From: JAICMB01 sp035295125
GTDB taxonomy: Bacteria > Acidobacteriota > Terriglobia > Bryobacterales > Bryobacteraceae
DNA length: 64,000 nt
Reading direction: 5' to 3'
Assembly: GCA_035295125.1 (NCBI GenBank)
Contig: DATGJP010000063.1
Span: forward strand, 62,001 to 126,000
The translations under genes were made by a program, and so were the position numbers. Below the pieces are notes generated by a model. The model searched no databases and had not been told where the DNA came from. It worked only from the letters and a program-made list of their open reading frames with translations. How positions within the stretch are numbered: the first letter of the stretch is position 1; each line of letters begins with the position of its first letter. This document shows positions 1 through 7,926 of the stretch, one piece after another.

Positions 1-2
1 TC

Positions 3-689
3 CTGCGCGGATTTATCCTTATGCGGATCCTCGCGTCGCGATGGAATGATTGCCCGCAACGCGCGTCGCGGCCCTTTTCTCGTGATCGTGACGGCTTTGT
101 GCTGGGCGAGGGCGCCTGGTTCTTCGTCCTGGAAGACCTGGAGCGTGCTCGGGCGCGCGGAGCCAAAATCTACGGTGAGATTCTCGGCTACGGTTCAACG
201 TGCGAGGCTTACCATCGGGTCCGCCTGGAAGAGTGCGGCGAAGAGCCCGCCCGTGCTATGCGGCTGGCGCTCGAGCAGGGCGAGGTCGCGCCGGAAGCGG
301 TGCAGTACGTCAGCTATCACGGCACCTCGACGGAACTGAACGATCGCATCGAAACCCGCGCCATGAAGCTCGCATTCGGAAAACATGCGCAGCGTCTTGC
401 GGGCTCGTCCTTGAAAAGCATGATCGGGCATCCGCAGGGAGCTTGCGGTGCCGCGGGAGTTGCGGCTACGCTCCTCGCGATGCGCGATAGCGTGGCGCCG
501 CCCACCATCAATCTTGACGTGCCCGATCCTGAATGTGACCTGGACTACATCCCGAACGCCGGGCGCAAACTGCCGATCGAGTATGCGGTCGCGAATTGCA
601 TTGCCTTCGGAAGTAAGAATTCGGCGCTAGTTCTGCGAAACGCGTACGCGGACTCTGTTCATCCAGTATCCCCAAGCCACAACCAATGA
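3..689 (+). CDS. beta-ketoacyl-ACP synthase (KAS II/FabF-like), C-terminal part
   Basis: Partial gene cut by the left window edge; the reading frame is open from base 3. The protein is the C-terminal half of a thiolase-fold condensing enzyme, which elongates acyl-ACP with malonyl-ACP. It has the RASRPFSRDRDGFVLGEG segment typical of FabF-type synthases. The first catalytic His is in HGTST (codon 318-320). The conserved Lys is in SLKSMIGH (codon 414-416) and the second catalytic His follows at 429-431. The acyl-accepting Cys would lie upstream, outside the window. The tail SADSVHPVSPSHNQ-like extension is not conserved. The last 63 bases overlap the convergent gene at 627-1289. It could belong to a polyketide or fatty-acid cluster to the left; that cannot be judged here. 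Confidence 0.85.
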   Translation: MRGFILMRILASRWNDCPQRASRPFSRDRDGFVLGEGAWFFVLEDLERARARGAKIYGEILGYGSTCEAYHRVRLEECGEEPARAMRLALEQGEVAPEAVQYVSYHGTSTELNDRIETRAMKLAFGKHAQRLAGSSLKSMIGHPQGACGAAGVAATLLAMRDSVAPPTINLDVPDPECDLDYIPNAGRKLPIEYAVANCIAFGSKNSALVLRNAYADSVHPVSPSHNQ

Positions 690-1289
690 AAACAAAACGA
701 AGCTGGCGATCGGTACGGTGTGAGGATCACGCGGCGGCGGACCAGCGACATTGTTGTACCAGATCAACGTGAGAATCCCCACGACCGCCCAAAATCCATA
801 AGAGCCGGCCCGGTTGCCTGCGCGCGTCGCGCGAGCATACAGGAAAACCGCGCAAATCCAGAAGCCTCCTTCTACAATGACGGTCGCTGGGATGGAAGCC
901 CACAGACCCAGGCCGTAGCGCGCTTGAGTGCCGGGGGCGAGGGGCATATCCGGCCTGTGACTGATCCAGTCCAGCACCCAGTGGCTGAGAACGGCTCCGA
1001 ACAACACCCAGGCTCCGCGCGGATATCGTCGTCTCAGGAAGTAACCCGCCGCTAGCAGGCAGCCCCAAACGATGTCCATCAAGAGGCTGTGACTCCACGC
1101 GATGTTCGACGCCGCGAAGTAGTTTGCGGCTCCCATCGCGGGCCGGAATTGTACGTGTTCCACTCCGGCGATCATGAAGACGCACCACAGGAGGTCGGCT
1201 GCCATGGCGGCCAGGACCAGCGTCCCGAGCGAAATCCCTGGCTCAAATCGCCTGGCGCCCAGGGCCACCGCGAGATGTCCGGCGAGCAT
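627..1289 (-). CDS. YdjM/DUF457-like integral membrane protein (putative metal-dependent hydrolase)
   Basis: A 220-residue polytopic membrane protein with about six hydrophobic segments. It starts MLAGHLAVALG and carries an HSLLMD motif near residue 67 and an H-x3-D-x3-H pattern (SHWVLDWISH) near residue 105. This histidine/aspartate arrangement is typical of the YdjM/LexA-regulated and DUF457 membrane families, annotated as putative metal-dependent hydrolases. Their substrate is unknown. The gene lies 2 bases after the small protein gene at 1292-1756 on the same strand, so it may be the last gene of the padR transcript. Its 3' end overlaps the convergent ketoacyl synthase. Family assignment is fairly secure; the biochemical role is not. 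Confidence 0.7.
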   Translation of the reverse strand: MLAGHLAVALGARRFEPGISLGTLVLAAMAADLLWCVFMIAGVEHVQFRPAMGAANYFAASNIAWSHSLLMDIVWGCLLAAGYFLRRRYPRGAWVLFGAVLSHWVLDWISHRPDMPLAPGTQARYGLGLWASIPATVIVEGGFWICAVFLYARATRAGNRAGSYGFWAVVGILTLIWYNNVAGPPPRDPHTVPIASFVLFSLVVAWGYWMNRVRVRVSQN

Positions 1290-1291
1290 CC

Positions 1292-1756
1292 CTAACTCGC
1301 GATGCCATACTTCGATTGGAGCCGCCGCAGGTTTTCCCGAGCCTCGCGCTCCTGTGACGAATACGAACGCGCCCCCGGGAAGTCATGATTTGCAATGGCA
1401 TGGACCATCTTGCCCACCAGTAAGTCCACCTGTTGCTGCGCCTCGTATAATTCATCCGGCCTCTCCGCCGCTGCGAACCACACTTCACGGCTGACGCCAG
1501 GAGGACGCATCACCTGAGGGTCGGGCAGGCCTCGGCCACGAACTGCGGCGTTCGTGGTCAGCTTCGCCACCCACTCTGCCGCCGCGCCGGTGACGAGGCT
1601 CCCAAACTCGGCCAGCATGAAACGGATGAGTACCTCTCGGCCGTCACGCCTCGAGTCCGCCGCCGAGGATTCAAACGCGCGCGACATTTCGGCGGCGAAG
1701 CGGATCCTGTAATCTCTCGGGTAAAGCTGCAGAAAAAGCCAATATACCCGTTTCAT
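1292..1756 (-). CDS. small protein with YPRDYR-type N-terminus and UVR-like C-terminal motif
   Basis: A 154-residue soluble protein. The N-terminus (LQLYPRDYRIRFAAEM) resembles the short lead-in found on many acidobacterial proteins encoded next to PadR regulators. The C-terminal 45 residues (QQQVDLLVGKMVHAIANHDF, then AR and ERE) resemble a UVR/UvrB-UvrC interaction motif: two amphipathic helices with a conserved acidic/arginine pattern. It follows padR by 6 bases and is probably cotranscribed with it. The function is unknown. The UVR resemblance suggests a protein-protein contact module, but this is inference from pattern only. Confidence 0.7.
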   Translation of the reverse strand: MKRVYWLFLQLYPRDYRIRFAAEMSRAFESSAADSRRDGREVLIRFMLAEFGSLVTGAAAEWVAKLTTNAAVRGRGLPDPQVMRPPGVSREVWFAAAERPDELYEAQQQVDLLVGKMVHAIANHDFPGARSYSSQEREARENLRRLQSKYGIAS

Positions 1757-1762
1757 ATCCCG

Positions 1763-2104
1763 TCACGCCTCCTTCGTCCGCAGCCGAGTGGAGGCTGCCC
1801 GCGTCAATTGCCGCATACGCTCCAATTCGGTGTGAAGTTGTTTGCGTCCTGCCACCGTCAGCCTGTAGGCTTGTTTGTCGCGCGACGTATCTTCCTGCTC
1901 GAAACGCTCAATCCAGAGGTCTTCCAGAAGCCTGCGCAGCGCGCCATACAGGGTCCCCGTGCTCAGCCGAACCCGACGGTTGCTGAGAAATTCAACGTCT
2001 TTCATCAGGGCGTAGCCATGGCGCGGTTTTTCGGCCAGGCTAAGAAGGATGAGAAAGACCGGCTCAGTCAGCGGTTTGGTATCTACCGTGTCAGGTCGCA
2101 TCAC
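1763..2104 (-). CDS. PadR family transcriptional regulator
   Basis: A 113-residue winged-helix regulator of the short PadR-s2 type. It has the characteristic start LTEPVFLILLSLAEKPRHGYALM, then the wing LSTGTLYGALRRLLEDLWIE and a C-terminal helix YRLTVAGRKQLHTELERMRQL used for dimerisation. Such proteins repress their own promoter and linked transporter or membrane genes. A 17-base inverted repeat lies only 4 bases upstream of its start codon (2108-2124), consistent with autoregulation. It heads a likely minus-strand transcript with the genes at 1292-1756 and 627-1289. The effector cannot be told from sequence. Confidence 0.9.
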   Translation of the reverse strand: MMRPDTVDTKPLTEPVFLILLSLAEKPRHGYALMKDVEFLSNRRVRLSTGTLYGALRRLLEDLWIERFEQEDTSRDKQAYRLTVAGRKQLHTELERMRQLTRAASTRLRTKEA

Positions 2105-2107
2105 GAT

Positions 2108-2124
2108 ATGTCACCATACGACAT
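2108..2124. promoter_or_regulatory. candidate PadR operator
   Basis: An inverted repeat with arms ATGTC and GACAT around a 7-base centre lies immediately upstream of the padR start. PadR regulators commonly bind ATGT-type palindromes overlapping their own promoter. Position and symmetry fit; binding is inferred. Confidence 0.5.
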
Positions 2125-2185
2125 GTTGCCACACGGAAATGCTTCTTGTCAAGCGCAGAAACCTGGAGCCCGGCCCGGAGCTATT

Positions 2186-4759
2186 ATGAGTCTCATGGCT
2201 CGGAAATTAATGTCCCGCGGTTTTCTCGCGGCATTTCTATTGATACAGGCCGCCGCGGCGCAGGGCACGCTGGCGGATTATCAACGCGCGCATGGTTTAC
2301 AGGCAAAGGCGCACGGACTTGTGGTGAACGCGCCTGGACCCATCACGTGGATCGGCGATTCGGAACACTTCTGGTACTACCGCTCCGTCAAAGAAGGCAC
2401 TGAGTTCATGTTGGTCGATGCTGCAACAGCCGAGAAGAAGCCGGCCTTCGACCATGACAGGCTTGCAAGCGCCATATCCGCGGCTACCGGTCACAAATGT
2501 ACGGGACTCACGCTGCCGTTTGCGCCACGTGAGCGACGCCTGGGGGCTCGGCCTCCCCTCGGTCCTCCCACCACCGCCCCGCTGACCTTCCTCGATAACG
2601 AGCAGTCCATTCAATTCGGCACTGATAGTGTCCTATATAAGTGCTCATTGACGGATTACACCTGCAAAAAAGGCGGCGCAATTCCCCTTAACGGGCCTGG
2701 AGCAGGCAACGCAGGCCCGGATGACGACCCGCAATTGAGCCCTGAAGGACCCGGCGGCGACCCTGTCGATGGCCTGGAGTATCAGCCGCCACCGCCGCAG
2801 CAAGGCGCGGCCGCTACAGCCAATGGCACGCAACGTCAACCCGCCTGTGCGCCTCGTCCGTCAAGCCGGAATCCGGACCAGGCTCGCCCGCGCGACGCGC
2901 GGCGCGGAGTGGGTTTCGTGTTTCCCGGACAACTTCCCGCTGAACCCGCGGCGGTGTGTGCCTCGTTCGACGGGAAGTGGGAGGCTCTGATCGAAAACTA
3001 CAATGTGTTTCTGAAGCAGGCCGGCACCAATGAGCCCCCGACCCCGCTCAGCACCGACGGCTCCGAAGGCAACTACTACACGCTGCGGTCCATCGCCTGG
3101 TCACCCGATTCGAAAAAACTCGTCGCGTATCACACCCGCCCCGGCTACGACCGCGAAGTACATTACATCGAGTCATCTCCCGCCGACCAGATCCAGCCTA
3201 AGCACATGACGATTTCGTATCGGAAGCCCGGCGACGCGCTCGATATTGCTTACCCGGCCTTGTTCGATGTCGCCACGCGCAAGGAAACCGAGATCGATCA
3301 TTCGCTGTTCCCCAATGCCTACGACATCACGCCTCCGGTTTGGTGGAAGGACAGCCGCGCCTTTACGTTCGAGTACAACCAGCGCGGCCACCAGGTTTAT
3401 CGCGTCATCGAGGTCGATGGGCAGAGCGGCGCCCCGCGAACGATCATCGACGAGCAGAGCAAGACGTTCTTCTACTACAACCTGCTCGGGCCCGGGCTAT
3501 CGGCGGGCCGCAGGTATCGTCACGACGTCAACGATGGAAAAGAGATCGTCTGGGCTTCCGAGCGCGATGGCTGGGAGCATTTGTATCTTTATGACGGCAT
3601 AACCGGCCACGTTAAGAGCCAGATCACAAAGGGCGATTGGCTGGTACGGAATGTGGATTTCGTCGACGACGACAAGCGTCAAATCTGGTTTGAAGCCGGG
3701 GGCATGGTTCCAGGCCAGGATCCCTATTTCACGCAATACTACCGGATCAACTTCGATGGCACCGGCCTGACTCGGTTGACCGACGCCGACGGCACCCATA
3801 CGGTCGCCTTCTCGCACGATCGTAAGTATTACGTCGACACCTGGCAGAGAGTCGACCTTCCACCCGTCGCTCAACTGCGCCGCACGGAAGATCAAAGAGT
3901 GGTTATGGAGGTGGAAAAGGGCAACGCTTCGGCGCTCCTGGCAGCGGGCTTCCGTTATCCGGAAGTATTCGTCGCCAAAGGACGGGACGGTACAACCGAC
4001 ATCTGGGGCATCATCATTCGCCCAACGAACTTCGACCCCTCGAAGAAATACCCGGTGATCGAGAATATCTATGCCGGCCCCCAAGGTTCATTTGTGCCCA
4101 AGACCTTTAGCGCCGTCTCAGCCGACCAGCCATTGGCCGATCTCGGGTTCATCGTCGTCCACATCGACGGAATGGGCACCAGCAACCGCTCGAAAGCATT
4201 CCACGATGTGGCGTGGAAGGATCTGGGCGATGCAGGCTTCCCGGACCGCATCCTGTGGCACAAGGCGGTGGCCGCGAAATATCGTTATTACGACATTTCT
4301 CGCGTCGGTATCTTTGGCACTTCGGCCGGCGGCCAGAACTCACTGGGCGGCGTCCTGTTCCATCCGGATTTTTACAAGGTCGTAGTTACTAACAGCGGCT
4401 GTCACGACAATCGCATGGATAAAATCTGGTGGAACGAGCAGTGGATGGGCTGGCCGCTAGGCCCGCAATATGCCGCCTCGTCAAACGTTGACAATGCCTA
4501 TCGCCTGCAAGGGAAAGCGCTCATTATCGTGGGCGAATTGGACAGCAACGTCGATCCGGCGTCCTCGCTGCAGGTCATCAACGCGCTGGTCAAAGCGCAC
4601 AAGCGCTTCGACATGCTCTACATCCCCGGCCAGAATCATGGTGTAGGAATATTGAATTCCGAGCACTATCGTGACGATTACTTCGTGCACAATCTGCTCG
4701 GCGTGGAGCCGCCGGATTGGAACCGGGTATCGCTCCCCGCCGACACAGACGTTAACTGA
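2186..4759 (+). CDS. secreted S9 family (DPP IV-like) peptidase
   Basis: An 857-residue exported serine peptidase. The start at 2186 has GGAG 6 bases upstream; a longer in-frame extension back to 1808 crosses the padR promoter and gene and is rejected. A signal peptide (KLMSRGFLAAFLLIQAAAAQG) is followed by a DPP IV N-terminal beta-propeller (about residues 60-590) and an alpha/beta-hydrolase domain. The catalytic triad is visible: Ser713 in GTSAGG, Asp786 in GELDSNVD, His818 in PGQNHG. Such enzymes release dipeptides from peptide N-termini in the periplasm. Residues about 103-250 contain Pro/Gly/Arg-rich low-complexity stretches unusual for the propeller, which may be insertions or compensated frameshifts. 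It abuts a convergent gene with no space for a terminator. Confidence 0.9.
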   Translation: MSLMARKLMSRGFLAAFLLIQAAAAQGTLADYQRAHGLQAKAHGLVVNAPGPITWIGDSEHFWYYRSVKEGTEFMLVDAATAEKKPAFDHDRLASAISAATGHKCTGLTLPFAPRERRLGARPPLGPPTTAPLTFLDNEQSIQFGTDSVLYKCSLTDYTCKKGGAIPLNGPGAGNAGPDDDPQLSPEGPGGDPVDGLEYQPPPPQQGAAATANGTQRQPACAPRPSSRNPDQARPRDARRGVGFVFPGQLPAEPAAVCASFDGKWEALIENYNVFLKQAGTNEPPTPLSTDGSEGNYYTLRSIAWSPDSKKLVAYHTRPGYDREVHYIESSPADQIQPKHMTISYRKPGDALDIAYPALFDVATRKETEIDHSLFPNAYDITPPVWWKDSRAFTFEYNQRGHQVYRVIEVDGQSGAPRTIIDEQSKTFFYYNLLGPGLSAGRRYRHDVNDGKEIVWASERDGWEHLYLYDGITGHVKSQITKGDWLVRNVDFVDDDKRQIWFEAGGMVPGQDPYFTQYYRINFDGTGLTRLTDADGTHTVAFSHDRKYYVDTWQRVDLPPVAQLRRTEDQRVVMEVEKGNASALLAAGFRYPEVFVAKGRDGTTDIWGIIIRPTNFDPSKKYPVIENIYAGPQGSFVPKTFSAVSADQPLADLGFIVVHIDGMGTSNRSKAFHDVAWKDLGDAGFPDRILWHKAVAAKYRYYDISRVGIFGTSAGGQNSLGGVLFHPDFYKVVVTNSGCHDNRMDKIWWNEQWMGWPLGPQYAASSNVDNAYRLQGKALIIVGELDSNVDPASSLQVINALVKAHKRFDMLYIPGQNHGVGILNSEHYRDDYFVHNLLGVEPPDWNRVSLPADTDVN

Positions 4760-5020
4760 TTAAAAGAATCGCCGCCGCGGCCGGACCGCATGATACAGGA
4801 ACAGGAAGACCACTGCCCCGGCCGTAGCCACAAATAAACTGTATAGGTTCAGCCCGTTAACGCCCGCATGACCGAACCAGTGAAATAACCAGCCTCCGAT
4901 CACCGCGCCGACAATGCCGAGTAAAATATCCAGTACCATACCCTCGCCGCGATGGTTTACCAGGTGACTCGCGATGAAACCTGCAAGCAGTCCCAGGAGG
5001 ATCCACATGAAAAATGACAT
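4760..5020 (-). CDS. GlsB/YeaQ/YmgE family small membrane protein
   Basis: An 86-residue membrane protein of the transglycosylase-associated protein family. It has three hydrophobic segments with glycine-rich faces (MWILLGLLAGFIASHLV, DILLGIVGAVIGGWLF, LYSLFVATAGAVVFLFLYH). The start at 5020 is chosen because an excellent purine-rich site (GGAGGCGAGG) precedes it and because family members begin exactly there; an upstream Met would add 23 unrelated residues. Members are small stress-associated envelope proteins of unknown mechanism. The stop codon touches that of the S9 peptidase on the other strand. Confidence 0.85.
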   Translation of the reverse strand: MSFFMWILLGLLAGFIASHLVNHRGEGMVLDILLGIVGAVIGGWLFHWFGHAGVNGLNLYSLFVATAGAVVFLFLYHAVRPRRRFF

Positions 5021-5077
5021 TGTTACCTCGCCTCCTCTCCTGGATCTGCAATTGACCTGCCAAGCATCTAATCCGCT

Positions 5078-5854
5078 ATGAACCTTCAACTGCAGGGCAA
5101 GACGGCTCTAGTGACCGGTTCGACCGCGGGCATCGGCCTGGCGATCGCGACCGCGTTGGCGAAAGAGGGAGCCGCTGTGATCGTGAACGGCCGTACGGAA
5201 CAGCGCGTGGACGAAGCCCGCCGGCTCAGTGGCGCGGCTCATGGAATCGCGGCGGACCTGGGAACGGAGGCCGGCGCGCAAGCCGTCATCTCTCGTTTCC
5301 CTTTCGTTGACATCCTCGTAAACAATCTCGGTATCTTTGAACCGAAGCCGTTTGAACAGATCTCCGACGCCGATTGGCAGCGTTTCTTCGACGTGAACGT
5401 CCTCAGCGGCGTGCGCTTGAGCCGTCATTACCTGCCGGCGATGAAAAAGAACAATTGGGGACGGATCGTGTTCATCTCCAGTGAGTCGGGCCTGCAGATC
5501 CCTGTCGAGATGATTCACTACGGCATGACCAAGACAGCGCAACTCGCGATCTCACGCGGGCTCGCGGAGACTACGGCCGGAACCGCGGTAACGGTCAACT
5601 CCGTGCTGCCCGGCCCGACGGCATCGGAAGGAGTGGGCGAGTTCGTCGACCGGCTGGCAGCCGAGCGCGGCGTCACGCGGGCCGAGTTGGAAAGAGAATT
5701 CTTCCAGCACGCGCGCCCCACGTCGCTCCTGAAGCGCTTCGCAACCCCGGAAGAAGTCGCCGCCGTAGTTGCATTCGTTTGTAGCCCGCTGTCGGCCGCC
5801 ATCAATGGAGCGGCTGTGCGAGCTGACGGGGGCGTGGTCCGCTCGATTGCGTAA
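5078..5854 (+). CDS. short-chain dehydrogenase/reductase (SDR)
   Basis: A 258-residue classical SDR, a cytosolic NAD(P)-dependent oxidoreductase. The cofactor motif TGSTAGIG lies at residues 13-20, then the NNLG structural motif, an active-site Ser in FISSESG, and the catalytic Tyr148-x3-Lys152 (YGMTK). The C-terminus ends with the usual INGAAVRADGGVVRS segment. NGRT after the second beta strand suggests NADP(H) preference, but this is weak. The substrate is not predictable. It is divergent from the small membrane protein gene and is followed by the hairpin cluster at 5857-5938. Confidence 0.9.
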   Translation: MNLQLQGKTALVTGSTAGIGLAIATALAKEGAAVIVNGRTEQRVDEARRLSGAAHGIAADLGTEAGAQAVISRFPFVDILVNNLGIFEPKPFEQISDADWQRFFDVNVLSGVRLSRHYLPAMKKNNWGRIVFISSESGLQIPVEMIHYGMTKTAQLAISRGLAETTAGTAVTVNSVLPGPTASEGVGEFVDRLAAERGVTRAELEREFFQHARPTSLLKRFATPEEVAAVVAFVCSPLSAAINGAAVRADGGVVRSIA

Positions 5855-5856
5855 CG

Positions 5857-5938
5857 CCGCCTTTAGGCGGTCCGCGGTGGCGCAGGCGGTTTCGCCTGCA
5901 CTCGGCGGGTTAACAACCCGCCACAGGCTAACAGCCTG
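5857..5938. repeat. cluster of four tandem REP-like hairpins
   Basis: Four perfect stem-loops follow one another in 82 bases between two convergent genes. CCGCC/GGCGG at 5857-5870; GCAGGCG/CGCCTGC at 5882-5899; GGCGGGTT/AACCCGCC at 5904-5922; CAGGCT/AGCCTG at 5924-5938. Loops are 3-4 bases. The core GGTGGCGCAGGCGGTTTCGC recurs elsewhere in the window (17311-17338, 40779-40800). This is the arrangement of a BIME-like composite of REP sequences; it may also end transcription from both sides. Confidence 0.75.
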
Positions 5939-5971
5939 CATCACAGGCCCTCATCCAGCTCGCCGTTCCCT

Positions 5972-7144
5972 TTATCGCCGCGGAGGCGTTGACCCCCCAG
6001 CCGGCCCGACATAAACCAACGCTCCGACATCAAACGGCGGCCGCGTGTTCCCATCGAAATCCGTCGTCACTGAAGGTACGTCAACGCCCGCACCGATGGC
6101 CGGGCTCCCGGGACGAAGGTGGTAATCGTGCAGCATTAGGTTCACGAACGATGGGTTCGTGTTCACCTGGTTGCCTGAAATCGTATAACTCGGGTCTGGA
6201 GTCTGAAGCAGATCCACTCCCGCTCCGGAAACAATGTTGTTCTCAATCTGCAAGCCGCTCTCATCGGTCTGGTAGAGATCGACGGCATAGTTCGTCGGCT
6301 CGAAGAAGATGTTGTTCAGGATCGAGATGTTATTTTGGGTTCCCCACAGCTCAATCTGTCCGTTACGTTGCGGATTTCCCCCCACGAATGTGTTGTGCGC
6401 CACCATGCAATCCGACGTGCCCGGCGAAATCTGGATCGACCAACCCGCGGAGTTGTTGTAGAAGATGTTGTTGGTGATGGTCACGTTCGTGCCGTAAATG
6501 TACAGCGCATGATCGTGATTGAAGCTGGTCGCGGGATCGCTGGGAATCCGCCCGATGTTGTTGAACATGTTTCCGTCAAATGTGAAGTTGTAGGTCGTCG
6601 AATCGATGAACACGCCAACAATCCCCAAGCCGCTATCCGTAGGAGCGTAGACTCGATTCCCGATGTGGTCGAAGTGGTTTCCCGAGATCCGGATATCGTG
6701 GGGGCCTGAATAGGTGTGAATCCCTGCCCAGTACCCGTGCGTGATCTCGAAATCCTCGATACTGATGTACGCCGCGCCATTCTGCAGGTCGAAATAGGCG
6801 TCTGAAATGAGCTGCGAATCCAGGACCGCCTGCCATTTGTGCGCTGCTTTGATGGTGATCCAGGCGTCGGGCGTGCCGGACTTGGCGATCGTCACGACGC
6901 CCGTGATCGTTCCGCACGTGTTGCCGCAGGTTTGGACACCCTCGGAGAAGTATCTTCCATCCTCCACCATCACGGTGTCACCCGGCTGCGCCAGGGCCAC
7001 TCCCGCCGCAATCGTGCGCAGCGGTGAATCCGCGGCCCCGGTATTGTCATCCGATCCATTCGTAGCGACGTAGTACGTGTTTGCGCAACAAACGCAAAGA
7101 CAAAGAACGAAGCCTGGGGCCAGGCGACTCAAGATATAGTACAT
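5972..7144 (-). CDS. secreted right-handed parallel beta-helix protein
   Basis: A 390-residue exported protein. The N-terminus has a hydrophobic signal (LAPGFVLCLCVCC) leading to YYVATNGSDDNTGA, the hallmark opening of DUF1565/pectate-lyase-like beta-helix proteins. Next come the AGVALAQPGDTVMVEDG segment and many short turns such as ISGNHFDHIGNR, FTFDGNMFNNIG and ITNNIFYNN, which are parallel beta-helix coils. The C-terminus PAIGAGVDVPSVTTDFDGN is typical of the family. Members bind or cleave polysaccharides (PL6, PL9 or NosD-like), but no catalytic residues can be assigned. The gene stands alone, convergent with the SDR. Confidence 0.8.
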   Translation of the reverse strand: MYYILSRLAPGFVLCLCVCCANTYYVATNGSDDNTGAADSPLRTIAAGVALAQPGDTVMVEDGRYFSEGVQTCGNTCGTITGVVTIAKSGTPDAWITIKAAHKWQAVLDSQLISDAYFDLQNGAAYISIEDFEITHGYWAGIHTYSGPHDIRISGNHFDHIGNRVYAPTDSGLGIVGVFIDSTTYNFTFDGNMFNNIGRIPSDPATSFNHDHALYIYGTNVTITNNIFYNNSAGWSIQISPGTSDCMVAHNTFVGGNPQRNGQIELWGTQNNISILNNIFFEPTNYAVDLYQTDESGLQIENNIVSGAGVDLLQTPDPSYTISGNQVNTNPSFVNLMLHDYHLRPGSPAIGAGVDVPSVTTDFDGNTRPPFDVGALVYVGPAGGSTPPRR

Positions 7145-7239
7145 GCTCGGATTCCTATGTATTAAGCCGTTAGACTCGGATTGTCCCGGCGTGGCTTCAT
7201 GACAATTTCGAAGTAACCGCTAGACAACCGCCCTGGCAC

Positions 7240-7926
7240 TCAAATCGAGAAGCGATATCCCTTGCCGCGAATCGTGTGAATATGCCTCGGCTGTTGTGGA
7301 TTCGCCTCCAGCTTCTGGCGCAGCCACGCAATATGAACGTCCACCGTGCGCGACGACACATCACTCGCGTACTCCCAGACGTTCTGCAGGATCTCCTCGC
7401 GTGGGACCACCCTTCCGCGGTGGTGAATCAAGTACTGGAGCAATTGCATTTCCTTGCCCGCCATACTGACGGGCTGTCCCGACTTCAGCAATTGCGCCCG
7501 CTCGAAATCGACATCGACATCGGCAAAATGAAACGTTTTGAGCGGAATGCGTGTGTCCTTCTGGACGCGGCGCAGCAATGCTTCCACGCGTGCCACGAGT
7601 TCCGCGGGATCGAAGGGCTTGCCGAGGTAATCGTCCGCCCCGATCTTCAGTCCCACGACGCGATCCGATACCTGCGTGCGCGCCGTCAGCATCAACACCG
7701 CGGTTTCGACGCCGCGTTCGCGGAGTTCGCGGCAAATATCGAAGCCGCTTTTCTTGGGAAGCATCAGATCGAGAAGGATCAGATCAAAGCCACCGCCGGC
7801 GGCCTTTGCGAGACCGGTCTCACCGTCGAAAGCGGATTCGACTTTGTATCCCTCTCCCGCGAGAAGGTCGGTAATCGTCAGGACGAGACCAGGCTCGTCC
7901 TCAATCAGTAGAATGCGCCAACTCAT
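7240..7926 (-). CDS. OmpR/PhoB family response regulator
   Basis: A 228-residue DNA-binding response regulator. The receiver domain (1-120) has the acidic pair IEDEPG, the phospho-acceptor Asp in LLDLMLP, and the Lys in GKPFDPAEL. The C-terminal winged helix (about 130-226) includes LLQYLIHHRGRVVPREEIL and the recognition helix VDVHIAWLRQKL, ending in TIRGKGYRFSI. It overlaps the upstream histidine kinase gene by 26 bases, so translation is coupled. Together they form the two-component system of the operon running from the MacB-like permeases. The stimulus is unknown; the linked permeases suggest envelope stress or an antimicrobial peptide. Confidence 0.95.
   Translation of the reverse strand: MSWRILLIEDEPGLVLTITDLLAGEGYKVESAFDGETGLAKAAGGGFDLILLDLMLPKKSGFDICRELRERGVETAVLMLTARTQVSDRVVGLKIGADDYLGKPFDPAELVARVEALLRRVQKDTRIPLKTFHFADVDVDFERAQLLKSGQPVSMAGKEMQLLQYLIHHRGRVVPREEILQNVWEYASDVSSRTVDVHIAWLRQKLEANPQQPRHIHTIRGKGYRFSI

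Noticed and set aside
1808..2185. N-terminal extension of the S9 peptidase frame
   Set aside because: It runs antisense through the padR gene and its promoter. The start at 2186 has a good ribosome site and a signal peptide.
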